Under the pieces are notes generated by a model. The model was not told the DNA's origin, did not search any database, and was given only the letters and a program-made list of their open reading frames with translations. From contig JAWWNJ010000030.1 in NCBI GenBank assembly GCA_037176885.1, forward strand, positions 1,922,001 through 1,986,000: 64,000 nt of DNA, read 5' to 3'. This DNA comes from Favolaschia claudopus. Its lineage: Eukaryota > Basidiomycota > Agaricomycetes > Agaricales > Mycenaceae. How positions within the stretch are numbered: the first letter of the stretch is position 1; every line of letters starts with the position of its first letter. This document shows, in pieces, positions 22,159 through 33,500 of the stretch. The position numbers were made by a program, and so were the translations under genes.

Positions 22159-22988
22159 TCTCCCCTTCACTAAATCTAGACCGTCCTCGGTCTACCATTT
22201 GTAGCCCTCAGTGTACTAGATATTGAGTGGTCCGCGGACTGACTGCGTCCAGCTAGACGTTCTAATTTTATAGCGCCTACACACATGCACACTTTTTCAC
22301 CGTCTACTGGTTTTGAATCTGCAAGCAGAATTCAACCAAGTCCGTTGGTCTCAACTTGCGCTCAGCAAAATCTATTTTTAGACAATTGCCTCCGCGGACG
22401 TCGATCATTACGTAATTGACACTTTCTGTCTGACTTTTATCAGGACAGGGGTGTACACTCTGTCTGCACTCCTCCGCTCATTTCTCGGTAGAGTCCCAAT
22501 TTTTCTTTGGCTAACCCTAACCCTACGCTTGCGATTACTCGCTTGGACCACTCGCTGACCCTCAAAACCCTCAACCCTAGGTCTGGGCCTCCATTTAATC
22601 GGTTTTTACCGACGCAATATAATTGATTTCTTCTATCAAAAACAAAGTTTTTCAAGGTTCACTGCGGAGAACCTCTTCTAAACCTTGCTAAAAATAGCGG
22701 GCTTCTAGGTTCCCTTATCGAGACTCCGATAAGATCTCAATATATTCGTGGCCGCGGCGTCCAGGACTTCCAGGAAATTTTCCTAAGTCCGCTTCGTCAT
22801 ATATACCTGCGGGGTGCTCCTTGGCGCCCACTTTCTCTTTCCCTCTTACTACCACCACCCACATTTAGTGCTTTGCACTGTGTGGCCTTCCTGCTTTTTG
22901 GTTTCCTGCGCTTCCAATTGTCCGACGCGTACGTCGTTCAACCTTCGACGCTCATCACTGCTCTCCCTGGCGCTCGTCGTCGGTGGAG
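22159..22988. other. 3' untranslated interior of the giant element / upstream region of gene A
   Basis: It contains the purine tract (minus, 22159-22171) and three CCGCGG sites (about 22230, 22390, 22752). A TATATACC at about 22799 and a pyrimidine-rich stretch (22830-22860) precede the gene A start. I see no other gene. Confidence 0.5.
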
Positions 22989-25900
22989 ATGCCGCCGTCG
23001 TCTCCCAAGAAGACCGTTCGCAATCGTCCCGGACCTCCCCCGCCATATTCGTCTCCCGCACCCCAAGCGCCGCCACCAGCGCCGCCCCCAGCGCCGCCCC
23101 CAGCGCCGCCGCCAGCTCCAGTCCCGGTTGATACTCGCATGAATCCTCTATTGTCACCGGCTGGTCTGCGCTTGACTGCTATGCCTTCGTCGTTAGCTGC
23201 CTCCGATCCCCGTGCTCCTTTCTGGGCACCATTTGACAACAAACGCTCTCGTGCTTTCCTCGAACTCGAGTACCTGGACCCGGAGCCCTCTCTCGAAATT
23301 CAGCTGAAGCGAGCCAAAAAGTTTGCTCCCATCTTGGTATGTTTCCTTCTGTTCTCTTTTCCATATTTTGATTAACAATGTTGTATTTCTACAGCAAGGT
23401 TACCGTGAACGCGAAGAAATCCCCGACGAGGTCGAACTCTTTCTTTGGACAACCGCTCGCCTCCTCAAGTGCCTTCACGAAGGGCTCGTCTCCTCCAAAA
23501 TGGAAGCTCCTGAGCTCCTCCTCGACGCTTATCGTGCCGGCCGCCCCGCCCTCGCCTTCCGTAAGAAGTACAATATCGACCAAGGCGCGGACATCGTTTC
23601 GCCGGATTTTCGCCTTCCTCAAATTCTCAAAGCGCCCGCTCGTGCTAAATTCGTCGCGGACTCCGATGTTGAAGCTGACCCAGGCGCGTCAGTTTCCGTC
23701 GTCGAGTCAACCCTGCCCCAGAAACGTCGTCGTGTTGAGGTGGCTTCCCCTCCGCGCGTCGTGTCTGCTGCACCGGATCCTCGCGTCATCGAGGTGTCGT
23801 CCCGTGGTGAAGTCACCGCTGCCTTGTACTCAATTCCCGAGGCGGGCGCGCCGACTCCCGCGCTGATGCGCATCCCGCATCATTACGTCACGGACGCTCT
23901 TAATCCGCCGTTGTACATGTGAAAAGTAGGAGGAGAGGGAAGGGGAGAGACCAGTATGCTGGCTCGACTCAGACACAGATGGACGCAGCGGACAAGAAGC
24001 GACGAGTATATTGATACGTGATAGTACATCAATACCAAAGCACGCCGAAACAAACTACGTATTCTCACACTCCCACCTGATGAGACGTGCGAGACGAGGA
24101 AGAGCAAAAGGCGAAAAACAACTCCCACCGGAACCAAAGTCCATCAAATCCGAAGCGGGATCTGAACATTTCCACCATCTTCATCGTCACTGTATGCATC
24201 ACCCCACATATGCACCTCCACCTCAGGAGCGTGCGCATGCGCCGCAGACTCAGTGCGGTTCCGAGGGGCGTTCCCCATGACCCAATCCTTGATGTGCTGG
24301 GGCATGTCGTGGATGCAGCGCGCAGCAATATGACCCGAGCGACCGCAACGATGACAATGGCTCTCGTTAGTGGGGTCGCACCAACGGTAACCGTGATCGT
24401 CAACACCGTCTCGACTAGCCGAACCAGATCCTCCACCGCCACCACCTCTCCTCCCACCCGAACCGATGCTCAAATGACGTGCCGCCATCGCAAGATTCAG
24501 GTCATCATCCTCCTTAACGGGGGGTTTGACCCTAGCACTACGTAGAGTTGCAACAACGTCTTTGAGCGTCAGTTTGTGGGGTGTGGCAGTGATGGCAGTA
24601 CGGACGGTGTCCCAGGAAGAATGGAGGTTGAGAAGCAAGACGTCAATGGTCTCTGTGTCGCTGGGATTACGATCCAAGCCTTCAAGAGCTTTGCGCGCGC
24701 GGTTCACCTTGCTGATGAAGATGTCGATGGGAGCGTGGGGGTCGTGTTGCGCTTTTTGGAAATTGGCGGTGGCAATGAGACGGCTACCCACATTGGATTC
24801 TTGGAAGCGGTCCTTGAGCTCTGTCCAAGCAGCAAGAGCAGACTTTTTATCCCGGATGTAGCCTTTGTAGTCACGGCCAACGTGGGAATAAATGTGCCAG
24901 ACGAGCTCCCGGTCGATGTCGGCTTTATCTGTGGGGACTTTGTCGACGTCAAGAGTCATGTATTCGGCTCCGCAGCCTAGAAAGAACATGGCGAAGGTAT
25001 CGCTCCAGTCTCCCCAATTATCCTCCTTCAGATCCTCGACGCCGTTTAGACCATGGAGAACGGCGGTAGGAATAGGCATGGTGGGGAATCGGGAGCGTGG
25101 GAAGAAAGTTTCCGCAGTGACGTGGCGAAAAAGGAAGTGGCGAGAATGGTGCGAGAGAGAAGAAGAAAGCTGGGAGGAGCAGAGAGCACTCGGAGGCCCA
25201 GAACCTGTGAAAAGTAGGAGGAGAGGGAAGGGGAGAGACCAGTATGCTGGCTCGACTCAGACACAGATGGACGCAGCGGACAAGAAGCGACGAGTATATT
25301 GATACGTGATAGTACATCAATACCAAAGCACGCCGAAACAAACTACGTATTCTCACAGTACAACCCCGAGGCACTTCCTTGCACGGAATGTGCCTTCAAC
25401 TTTCTCACTTGTCCGGGCATCGACCGTTCCACTCGCTCTTCTTCCTGCGTTCGCTGCGCAACTCGCAAGGAGAAGTGCTCATTTAATTGGACTCCCGCCG
25501 ACCTGATGAAATTCTTCGAACACATCCGTCCGTATCACAACGTCGCGCCCCACTCCATAGCTTCATTCCTGCAACGACTGTACCAGACGACGGTGGACTC
25601 GGAGTACACCGCGCTCCTTCACGCTCGCGCTCTCAGCGCCCAACGCCTGGCTGCTCAGGACGTCGCCGTGGCTATTCGCAACTCTGATTCTGCAATGGTG
25701 GACGCCGCTTTCGATAGTATGTTTGAAGATTCCGCGGATGGGGACCGCATGCGTCAGATTGCCGATAGTTTCCTCAAGAACGTCTTAGAGCAGTCCGCTG
25801 TTGATGATTTGGTGGCGGACCACCCGACGTCCTCGGTGAACCCTCCTTCTGACGACGCACCCCCTGGAACTCGAGGCACCTACGCCCCTTTGCTGTCCAG

Positions 25901-26225
25901 CCGCATCGTCCCTGCACCATCGTTTGGTCAGGTAGACTCTTCCTTGGCGCCAGGTACCCTTTCCCGTCCTTTGGCAAATCCCGACTTTCAGCTGTCGTCG
26001 TCGGTCGATTTTTCAAAGGTTGGATCTGCAAGTGCTCCCTTGTCGCAAGATGCAGCGGCGGTCTTTGCGTCCGCTCCGCCTGCCAAACCTTCGTTTGGTC
26101 CAGCCGGGGTGGCCAAAGCACCTGATAAGGGCAAGCTCCCCATGTTCGTTGAAGGGTCCAGCACTGGTGGAACGCAGCTGCGCCGCTCCACGCGCCATCA
26201 AGAGTCCGACTCCGACTCGTCGTAA
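22989..26225 (+). CDS. Cargo gene A: Zn2Cys6-type cysteine-cluster protein, split by element E
   Basis: Start ATG at 22989 (MPPSSPKKTVRN). Exon 1 is 22989-23336; the intron 23337-23394 has GTATGT...TACAG. Exon 2 is 23395-23917 and 25363-26225 with element E removed, giving about 577 residues. The N-terminus is Pro/Ala repeats (PPAPPPAPPP). A conserved-looking globular part follows (SRAFLELEYLDPEPSLEIQL..., ...LFLWTTARLLKCLHEGL). After the E insertion comes CTECAFNFLTC, 11 residues, then CVRCATRKEKC, which is exactly C-x2-C-x6-C-x11-C-x2-C-x6-C, the fungal binuclear zinc cluster spacing. A long helical and Ser/Pro tail ends SDSDSS. It lies antisense to gag-pol inside the giant element. With E present, translation stops right at the insertion (23919). 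A DNA-binding role is inferred from the cysteine spacing. Confidence 0.75.
23918..25357 (-). mobile_element. Copia-like gag-only LTR element E
   Basis: 1,440 bp with 152 bp LTRs (23918-24069, 25206-25357) that look identical, and a perfect 5 bp TSD GTACA (23913-23917, 25358-25362). On the minus strand the primer site GGTTCTGGGCCTCCG abuts the 5' LTR (25205 downward) and the polypurine tract GGTGGGAG abuts the 3' LTR (24070-24077). A second GGTGGGAG lies 52 bp upstream (24122-24129). Only a gag ORF is present, no pol. Removing E restores gene A (LY-NPEALPC). A recent, non-autonomous insertion. Confidence 0.95.
24144..25079 (-). CDS. Element E Gag (UBN2-type, zinc knuckle)
   Basis: 311 residues, intact, ATG at 25079. 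The N-terminal part (LNGVEDLKEDNWGDWSDTF) and WTELKDRFQESN...ATANFQ match Copia-type gag. A Gly/Ser-rich linker precedes the CCHC knuckle CHRCGRSGHIAARC, and an acidic C-terminus ends at 24144. It forms the capsid-like particle and binds RNA in Copia elements. With no protease, integrase or RT, this element must use enzymes of relatives. An intact frame and identical LTRs suggest recent mobilisation in trans. Confidence 0.85.
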   Translation of the reverse strand: MPIPTAVLHGLNGVEDLKEDNWGDWSDTFAMFFLGCGAEYMTLDVDKVPTDKADIDRELVWHIYSHVGRDYKGYIRDKKSALAAWTELKDRFQESNVGSRLIATANFQKAQHDPHAPIDIFISKVNRARKALEGLDRNPSDTETIDVLLLNLHSSWDTVRTAITATPHKLTLKDVVATLRSARVKPPVKEDDDLNLAMAARHLSIGSGGRRGGGGGGSGSASRDGVDDHGYRWCDPTNESHCHRCGRSGHIAARCIHDMPQHIKDWVMGNAPRNRTESAAHAHAPEVEVHMWGDAYSDDEDGGNVQIPLRI

Positions 26226-27263
26226 TTGCGGACTGTTAGTTACATTTATATACGCAATCTCTGTTCTCCGCGCTGTAGGCTGCAGCTTAGAAAGCCAAAA
26301 ACTGTATATAATTTGTAGTCCCCGGCTATTTACATAGTTTACCGCTTAGGTAGATACTTTTTGTAAACATGTAAATAGCCCCAACAATCAAGTCAGCGCC
26401 CAAGGCGCTAAATTGTCGTTTCTGATTCAACCGTGTGAACCTTCTTCCTTATGAGAGATACCTTAGCGCCCACTTTTAGCGCCCACGTTAGCGCCTGTTT
26501 CAGCGCCTGTGTCTCTCGGATTCCGGTAACTCTTTCCTACCGGCCGATCAACGGATCCATCAACATGATCCGATCACGGTGATTTCCGCCACTCAACTTT
26601 TCCAACCAAGTGCGAATTTCACCAAGTCTCAACTGCTCTTATAATCCAAATTGAGTCATCATATGTCGATCCTCAATTCAAATTACTGGTTTCATAGCCG
26701 AACACCTCACTTCTCAACTCTTTGTAGGATCCTGCGCCGCGGAGTTTCAACTTCAACTTTTTGTTCAAGTAATGAAGTCTCATTGAATCTTCAGTTTCCT
26801 GCTAGCTCTCGCCACCTCATTTTCCTGGTGAACTCCGGGGACTTGCCGTCTGACGCGTCTCCGCGGCTCTCCATCAATCAGTGTCGCAAGTCACTGCGTG
26901 TAGAAACCGATCATCAATATCCTCCCAATCAGGATTCCATGACTTCCGATTTTGAAAACATCGGCCTCAATCGCCTATTCTTGGTGAAACAAATTTCTCC
27001 AAGCCTAGATATGGTAACAGACGCATGGACGCGCGGACGGCACACCGCCCACTCCGTGTCTTGGCTCCCTCTCTCCCCCCAACTAAAATAAAACATGCGT
27101 CCTCGCATGCAGTTATATCAGCGAAAGAATTGAGTTGCCATGCGTCTTGGCGTGTTCCAACGATTTGCGCCTTTGTAACCCAGTTATCGTAACTCCCCGG
27201 ACCTTTTGCACATAAAAGCCAGAGGTCCGCTCCGCTAAACTTCGTCTCGTTCTGACCACTCCC
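26226..27263 (+). other. Cargo intergenic region A-B with reiterated AGCGCC motif
   Basis: No coding sequence is supported. Between 26395 and 26516 the hexamer AGCGCC or its complement occurs about seven times. CCGCGG sites lie at about 26738 and 26863. A TATA-like CATAAAAG is at 27211-27218, 51 bp upstream of the gene B start. Confidence 0.5.
27211..27218 (+). promoter_or_regulatory. TATA-like box of cargo gene B
   Basis: CATAAAAG, 51 bp upstream of the ATG at 27269, in an otherwise GC-balanced stretch. Position suits a core promoter; not otherwise tested. Confidence 0.35.
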
Positions 27264-27268
27264 ATGCA

Positions 27269-28970
27269 ATGGCGCCTGACCGCCACCCTCCGCCTGCACT
27301 CCAGACAGCAATCCAAGGCATTCAAGCAGCTCACAATGAATATCGTGGTCTCCGAAAGGCGAAATTCTCGGATGCGATCTGCAACAGAGCGCTCGACACG
27401 GTGCTCGACCGCGTCGTACGTCCGCTACACTCCGCTTACTCACTACTATGCTGACCCGCGGGGTTTCTTCCAGACCGGATTTCTCCCAATGGCCTCCGCG
27501 CTCCAGCATCCCCAGAATGCTACCGTCACCCAGATCATTCTAGGACTCCCTGACCAGCTTCAACTCGCTGTCAACGAGCACGGCTTCCGCATTCCTAGCA
27601 GCCACAACGTTACGCTCAACCAGTTGATCAACCGCTACCACAATGCTAAGAAGAAAAAGAAGAAGGACGAAAAGGCCAAGGTGTGCCCTCGTTATTTTAT
27701 CCCTCTTTCTTAGCTTCTCTACTGACTTATCCCTTTCAGCACAAGTCCAAGGAGGCTGCCGAGGATACCGACGGTGACGACTCCGCGGATGAGGCGTCTG
27801 TCGCTGACCAGGTATTCTCTAGGCGTTCTCCACCTTACGATTCACTTTAATCGTCTACAGATGGACATTGACAAGGAGGAAGGTATGAATATTACTCCCT
27901 ACTTGCTTGCCGCGTACGGGGCCAATTACCGTGCAGGTTCTGGCTCGGTCCCCGGAGGTCTTTCGTTCAACAAGACCAACGGTGGCAAGAACAACAAGAA
28001 GAATAACTCCCGCGGAACGGTGCGCTCCGCTTTTATTCCTTCTTTTCTTGTCCGTCCATCTAATTTCTCGAGCAGATCAACGTGTGTGGGTCTTGCTCGT
28101 CGACTCAACACGGTATTGACGCCTGCCCCGTCAAACCCAAGGACTCCAAAATCTCCGAGGGTAAGGCGCACAAGAAACGCGATGCGTCAGTTGAAATCGT
28201 TGACGATCCGATTCCAGAGGAGATGTTCCAAAACGTTTGTCGCACTGTTGTACGCTCCATCTCCATGCACCCTACTCACTGAAAATTTCTTTTCCTCAGC
28301 GCAAGCTCAGAGCTCAGGCCGCTCAAGAGGAACAAGCCTTTCTCGACCAGGACGACTCAATGGTACGTAATCAACTTCTCACGGTTGAACCCCTCTAATA
28401 CGCAAGTCGTACTAGGTGGAACCTCCCGCGGGCCTTCAGGCGAGTCCAATTTTTCGTTGTACGACTCCCTTTCACTGATTTCGTCCCCAGCCTCCCGCGG
28501 AGATCGCTGATCCTGATGATGCCGCTCGTGGTCGCAAGCGTACTCGTCTGGCGGACGCGGCAGTCGATATGCTCCACGAACCCACTTTCCCGAGTACGTT
28601 TCAACGTCCCATACTCCGTTATTCACCTCATTATTCAATAGATCTTCATCATGATCTCATTGTCATCACAGACCCTGCGATCATGGACAAAGCGGTTCAT
28701 AACGCCAATGTCCATGCTGAAGAAATGGATCCCCACGACTTTCGCACTCAGTCGGAGTTTCTTCGCCACAGCATGCGCTCCGCGGCCTTCAAGTTTCGCT
28801 TCTGGTTGTCGGAATACAATAAGTACGACGACCATCTCGAGAAGCTTACACTGGACTTCTACCAGAAGTATCCTGATGACAGGCCTATCCGTCGTCCGCA
28901 CAGCGCGCATGGTGTACGCAAATTCTTCTTTGCGCACTGGTCTGAGTTTAACGCGCCCTCGCAGCCTTAA
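27269..28970 (+). CDS. Cargo gene B: nine-exon protein with CCHC zinc knuckle
   Basis: Exons: 27269-27415, 27474-27680, 27740-27811, 27861-28019, 28076-28249, 28300-28362, 28416-28439, 28491-28593, 28642-28970. Introns are 46-60 nt; all but one are GT-AG (28440-28490 begins GC). Nearly all junctions are phase 0, and the product is about 425 residues. The N-terminus is helical (LQTAIQGIQAAHNEYRGLRK); a lysine run (AKKKKKKDEKAK) follows. VCGSCSSTQHGIDACP fits C-x2-C-x4-H-x4-C, the retroviral-type knuckle. A nuclear-localisation-like RGRKRTRLAD precedes a C-terminal helical domain (...FLRHSMRSAAFKFRFWLSEYN..., RKFFFAHWSEF). It lies antisense to gag-pol between pol and the 3' LTR. The knuckle suggests RNA or ssDNA binding; no known family recognised. 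An alternative ATG at 27264 opens another frame and does not splice well. Confidence 0.75.
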
Positions 28971-29645
28971 ATCCCTTGCTAGGATTATTTAGCTACAAGT
29001 TTCCGTTTTTATATTCGTGTCTTCAACAGACACATGTGTCTTCAACAGACACACTTCCGCTGCTCAACCAGCAACCACAGTCTCTATCAGCCCGGGCGTA
29101 TCGTATTTCAGTAGTGCTTGCAATACAATTGTTTTGTCAAGCCAATCCTGTGTGATTTCCCTTGCTTTCTTCAATTCTGAGAGTGAAACTCCGCTCCGCG
29201 GGGCGCCAAATCTACGTCTCTGACTTTGAACAACCTCTCATTTCTTCGTCAAAAGAGCCGCGGGAGCCTTAGCGTCTTAGCCTTCAATTGCTTACGCTGG
29301 TTGATTCCCTACATACTCCACTTCGGAATTAATGATGGCCATATCATCGACTTCAACTGACACTCCGTTCCAGGCTTATCTGTTTCCTTCTCCGCAACGC
29401 TTGTCATTCGTAGTGAGGGGTCCGCGGGCCTCAATTTTTCTACAAATTGGGTTTCTTTCCGCTGGATACCATTCAAAACGCTCCGACGGCACTGCGTTGA
29501 ACCATTTAAGCTGTGATTGCTCAGTCAACCGATCGCAACTACACTCCTGAGTGTCCAAAGTGCTGGGTAATGTCTCAGCAGCCCTGCCTGACTTAAAGAC
29601 AGCTGCGGGGAGCTTCCAAATCCCAAATACCCCTTCCGCTCTTTT
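28971..29645 (+). other. Cargo intergenic region B-C with tandem hairpins
   Basis: Forty-six bases after the gene B stop lie two copies (29017-29033, 29036-29052) of GTGTCTTCAACAGACAC, each a 6 bp stem with a 5 nt loop. CCGCGG sites lie near 29205, 29259 and 29420. I see no gene; the open stretch 29332-29550 lacks support. Confidence 0.45.
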
Positions 29646-30503
29646 ATGTGCTGCGACCCATACGACGAGGAGAATTTACCACCTGACTACGGCGACTACT
29701 ACTACTCCACTCCTTCGCCTCATCCTGAGTGGGACGCTCCTTTCTTCCCCATGGACGAGATAGGCGCTCTTCGTAGCGTTTTTGGCTACAATTACGATGC
29801 ATCCACCACTAGGGAGCCCAAGATTCTGGAGGTCCGTGAACGTCTCCGCTATACTCTTGCGTTCCTTGCGGATAACAAGGTGCGCTTCTGTTCTTCTCCA
29901 AATCTCGCTCCTTACTCAGGGGAATTCTTCCAGCCTACTGCTGCTTGTTCTTGCTGCGAAGCGGAGCACGGTTCTATGACTTGTAATCCTCAGGCGTGGG
30001 GCGCTCCTTGCGATACTTGCCTCCGCAAGTTTCGCACTTGCCCTTTTACTGAGCAGAACAATATGTTCACCGTTTTCCACGAGCGCGGTGGCCCTGGTAC
30101 GTTTCCAAAAATCTCCGCGGGGTTTTATTCATTGCTGAATTTCCCCCCCAGTTATCATGTTTGGCAACGACAAGTTCCACTTTGGTGAGCTCGCAGAAGA
30201 GTTCGACCTCGCTTTCTACTTCCTTCAGCGGGGCATCCGGTATCGTAAGGAAGGCTTCGTTCAAGCTCTTTCTCAGATCACAGATGTTCACGAACTCGCC
30301 TACCTCCGCAAAGAACTCGACATCAACATGTACGACGACTCTGCTAAGGAGCTCGTCTTAGCTCGCATTACTGAACTCATTCCTCCTGGGATCCATCCCA
30401 AGTCCGTGGAATCTCCCGACAAGTACGTCTTCGTTCCATATTTTCCAAGAAATATACTCATGATTATTTGTTCGGTAGGGGCAAATATGGCCACAACCTT
30501 TAA
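29646..30503 (+). CDS. Cargo gene C: cysteine-cluster protein
   Basis: Exons 29646-30096, 30152-30422, 30479-30503; introns GTACGT...CCCCAG and GTACGT...GGTAG. The product is about 248 residues. The acidic, Tyr/Pro-rich N-terminus (DYGDYYYSTPSPHPEWD) is followed by VRERLRYTLAFLADNK, then CSCCEAEHGSMTC and CDTCLRKFRTC: C-x2-C-x8-C-x8-C-x2-C-x6-C, reminiscent of a Zn2Cys6 cluster with a longer first loop. A helical C-terminus (FGELAEEFDLAFYFLQRGIRYRK, ...ELAYLRKELDINMY) ends GKYGHNL. The stop (30501-30503) directly abuts the stop of pol on the other strand (30504-30506). The overall plan parallels gene A, so A and C may be diverged duplicates. The start is uncertain; an upstream exon is possible. 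Confidence 0.65.
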
Positions 30504-33500
30504 TCACTTTCTATTTCTCCTGGACCTCCGCGGGCCCACTCGTTCCTGTTCATCATCTAGTCCAAACGACTCTTCCTCCTCGCTTTCAGATTCAGATTGA
30601 GAAGATTCTGTATCCTCGAAGTCCTGGGGCGATACCCTGATGTTGACTTTGTCGAAGGCAATATCACTTAACTTCTTAGACCTTTTATTCTTCTCTTCTG
30701 TACCCTCCGCGGGCTCGTCGTTTACTAGTTTTTCCAACGCCTCCGTAGAGATATCAATGAACTTTTGAATGTTCTTCGGAATTTGGATTCGTTCCCTCGC
30801 TAAGTAAGGGACTACCCTTCCTGCAGCGATTCTGTCTTGGAATAAAGACCCATCCATCTCCGCAAGGATATACGCTCCTCCCTTGGTGCGTCTTATCACA
30901 ACCATAGGTTCCGAGGTACCTTCCTTTCTTTTCCATTTTCGAGTTCAATGATTTTTCTACCTCCGTGTGTCGCACCAGAACTAAGTCTCCCGGCTTAAAG
31001 TCGTAGCCTTTGATCGCATGCTTATGGTTCCGTTCAAATTTCTGAACTGCCAATCGTTTTGCATGGTCAACACGCTCTCTCATATATTCAACATGGGAGA
31101 CATGCTTGGCTAGAGCTTGTGCACGGTATCCAATAAGCTCCGCGGTGGTCAACACTCGGTCTGGCAACTCCACTAACCACGTTGCTTCCTCAACATCCAA
31201 AGGTAAAATTGGATGCGCTCCTGTTACCACAAAATATGGTGAACACCCCAGACCCTTTCTCACTGTGACTCTGTCGGACCAAAGCATCACATGGAAGAAC
31301 CAGAACCATTTGGCGGGGTTCCCTCCAGTCGCCTTGAACAACGCTTGTCTCATTTGAAAGTGCCCAGACTCAATTTTGCCATTAGCTTGCGAATTATAAG
31401 GCGAAATTTGAACATTGGCTATTCCATATTTCTGCCTCAACCACTCCACGGCTTTCTTGAACTGCCCCGCGTTGTCCGTTACAATCCGCTTTGGGCAACC
31501 CCAACGGCAGATAATATCTTCAAACAGGAACATTCCAATTGCCTGAGCGGAATCCCTTACTAACGGTCTTCCCTCCAACCAGGAACTCAACGAGTCCCTT
31601 GCATCAACCACAAGTCCGCATTTATTTGAGACTTGTCCCATCACCATCACGTCGGTATGGATTACTTGGAAAAGACTTGGAGTATCCGTTACCACAGGCG
31701 GGACTTTGATCAAGGTGTGCTGCCTATTTTGGCATGGTAGGCAAGTCGCCACATACCAATAAACGTCACACTCCAATCCTGGCCACCAGAATCTCAATGA
31801 AATTAACTCCGTAGTGGCATAACTTCCGCGATGCCCCAGGCTATCATGAGCAGCCTTCATCATAAACATACGGTGTTCCTTGTCAACTACTAATTGATGA
31901 GCCATTCCAATCGCTTTTTTATACATCCTCCCCCCTTTCAAAAAGAAATGTGAGGCAGAGCGGACAAAAGCTCGATATTCTTGGTCGTCATTCATCCCCG
32001 CGGGCCTTATTAAAGGGTCCGCTAACCATTCCTTAATTAATGGTAACTTTGCGTCTCTCTTTTTCATCCACTCCGTGCGATGCTCTTCATCATACGGTTC
32101 ACGCTTATCTTTGTTCCACTTCAATTCTAAGTCAGGAATTAATGGTTCCATCATTAGAATATACTCTGGAACTGATTTTCCATCCGTTTCATAGGCCGCT
32201 TGCCTTGCCTTTGCGATGTCTGCCTCCGCGGACGCAGCGAGCATACACTCCTCCGCGAAATCTTCCACACTCAACGCTTCAGGCTCCATCAGAAGGTAAT
32301 CACCCCTTTTATCAATAAGGTGCTTAAACTCTTCAAATTCCAAGGGCTGTTGCCCGTCCGTTACAACATCTTCATGGTCCTCGGGAGGCTCATTCTGATC
32401 ATAGCCCTCCTCGGAGTTTTTGAACTGTTCATCCCCGGGGAAAGGATCTCTCCTTGACAATCCATCGGGGGCGAACCTTTCGCCAGGAACATGCTTTAAC
32501 TTAAAATGGAACATGAGAATTTTCTCAATCCAACGGTTTATTGTAGCATTTGGACCCATTCCAGGATTTTTCAACATGCCCTTGATATACAACGCATCGG
32601 TTTCAACCACAAGCTTCCTTGCTCCGAAAATCCAGTAGTACATGGCTTCAAGAGCTCTCATCATCCCATACAATTCACGTTTGGGTTGTGAGTAGTTTGC
32701 CTCGGTTTTCCCCAGCGTTATACTCGCAAACCGCGCATAGTACTTCTTCTTAGGGTCGTCTGGATCAAGCTGGTAGATAATTATACCAATAGCTCGCCAA
32801 GACGTATCCACTTGTAATACTATATCTGAAAGCCAATCGTATCTCAAAGGCTTGAGCGCGGGGCAATCCTTCAACCTCTGCCTAATCCTTGCCTGCGCTT
32901 CATCACACTCCGCGGACCACTTAAAGACGATGTCTTTCTTGGTAAGATCATTGATAGGTGCGACTATGTCACCGTACCCTTCAATAAAACTCCTCAAGAC
33001 TCCAACAGTACCCAAGTATGCCTTTACTTGCGTAAAAGTATCGCAGGGGCCCCAATTGTTTATCACATCAATCCTTTTGGGATCCGGCAGACGTCCTCGG
33101 TACGAACATAAATGTCCTACCACCTCAAACTCATCAGCGCAGAGCACCAACTTCTTCCCTGAGAACGTTCCACCAGCATAATTCATGCGAGTAACAATAC
33201 GGTTCAAATTTTGAACATGTTCCCACACAAATCGGCGAATGCCGGAGTTTTCTGGAATCCGTTCCCAATCTCCATCTCCCGTCTCATACCTCGTTGGACC
33301 TCCGCGGACCGGTACGTCGTCTATGTAAGGTATTGTAACATGTGGAATCTCATCTCTCAAGACGTAGGTAACATCATCATGAAATATAGGAACAGAATTT
33401 GTCCAACCCATGGGTAATTTAACTAGCCTCAGTGCACCAAACGGTGTCTGGAACGTAGTATAATCCCCGGAGGATTCTGCGAGATCCCTGTTATCATATC

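Noticed and set aside
29880..29919. A 40 nt intron in gene C
   Set aside because: Splicing would throw the cysteine cluster out of frame; unspliced text is in frame and protein-like.
30504..30600. C-terminal extension of cargo gene C to 30600 (RGPTRSCSSSSPND...)
   Set aside because: It is the antisense of the acidic pol tail. Splicing of 30423-30478 gives a clean end at 30503.
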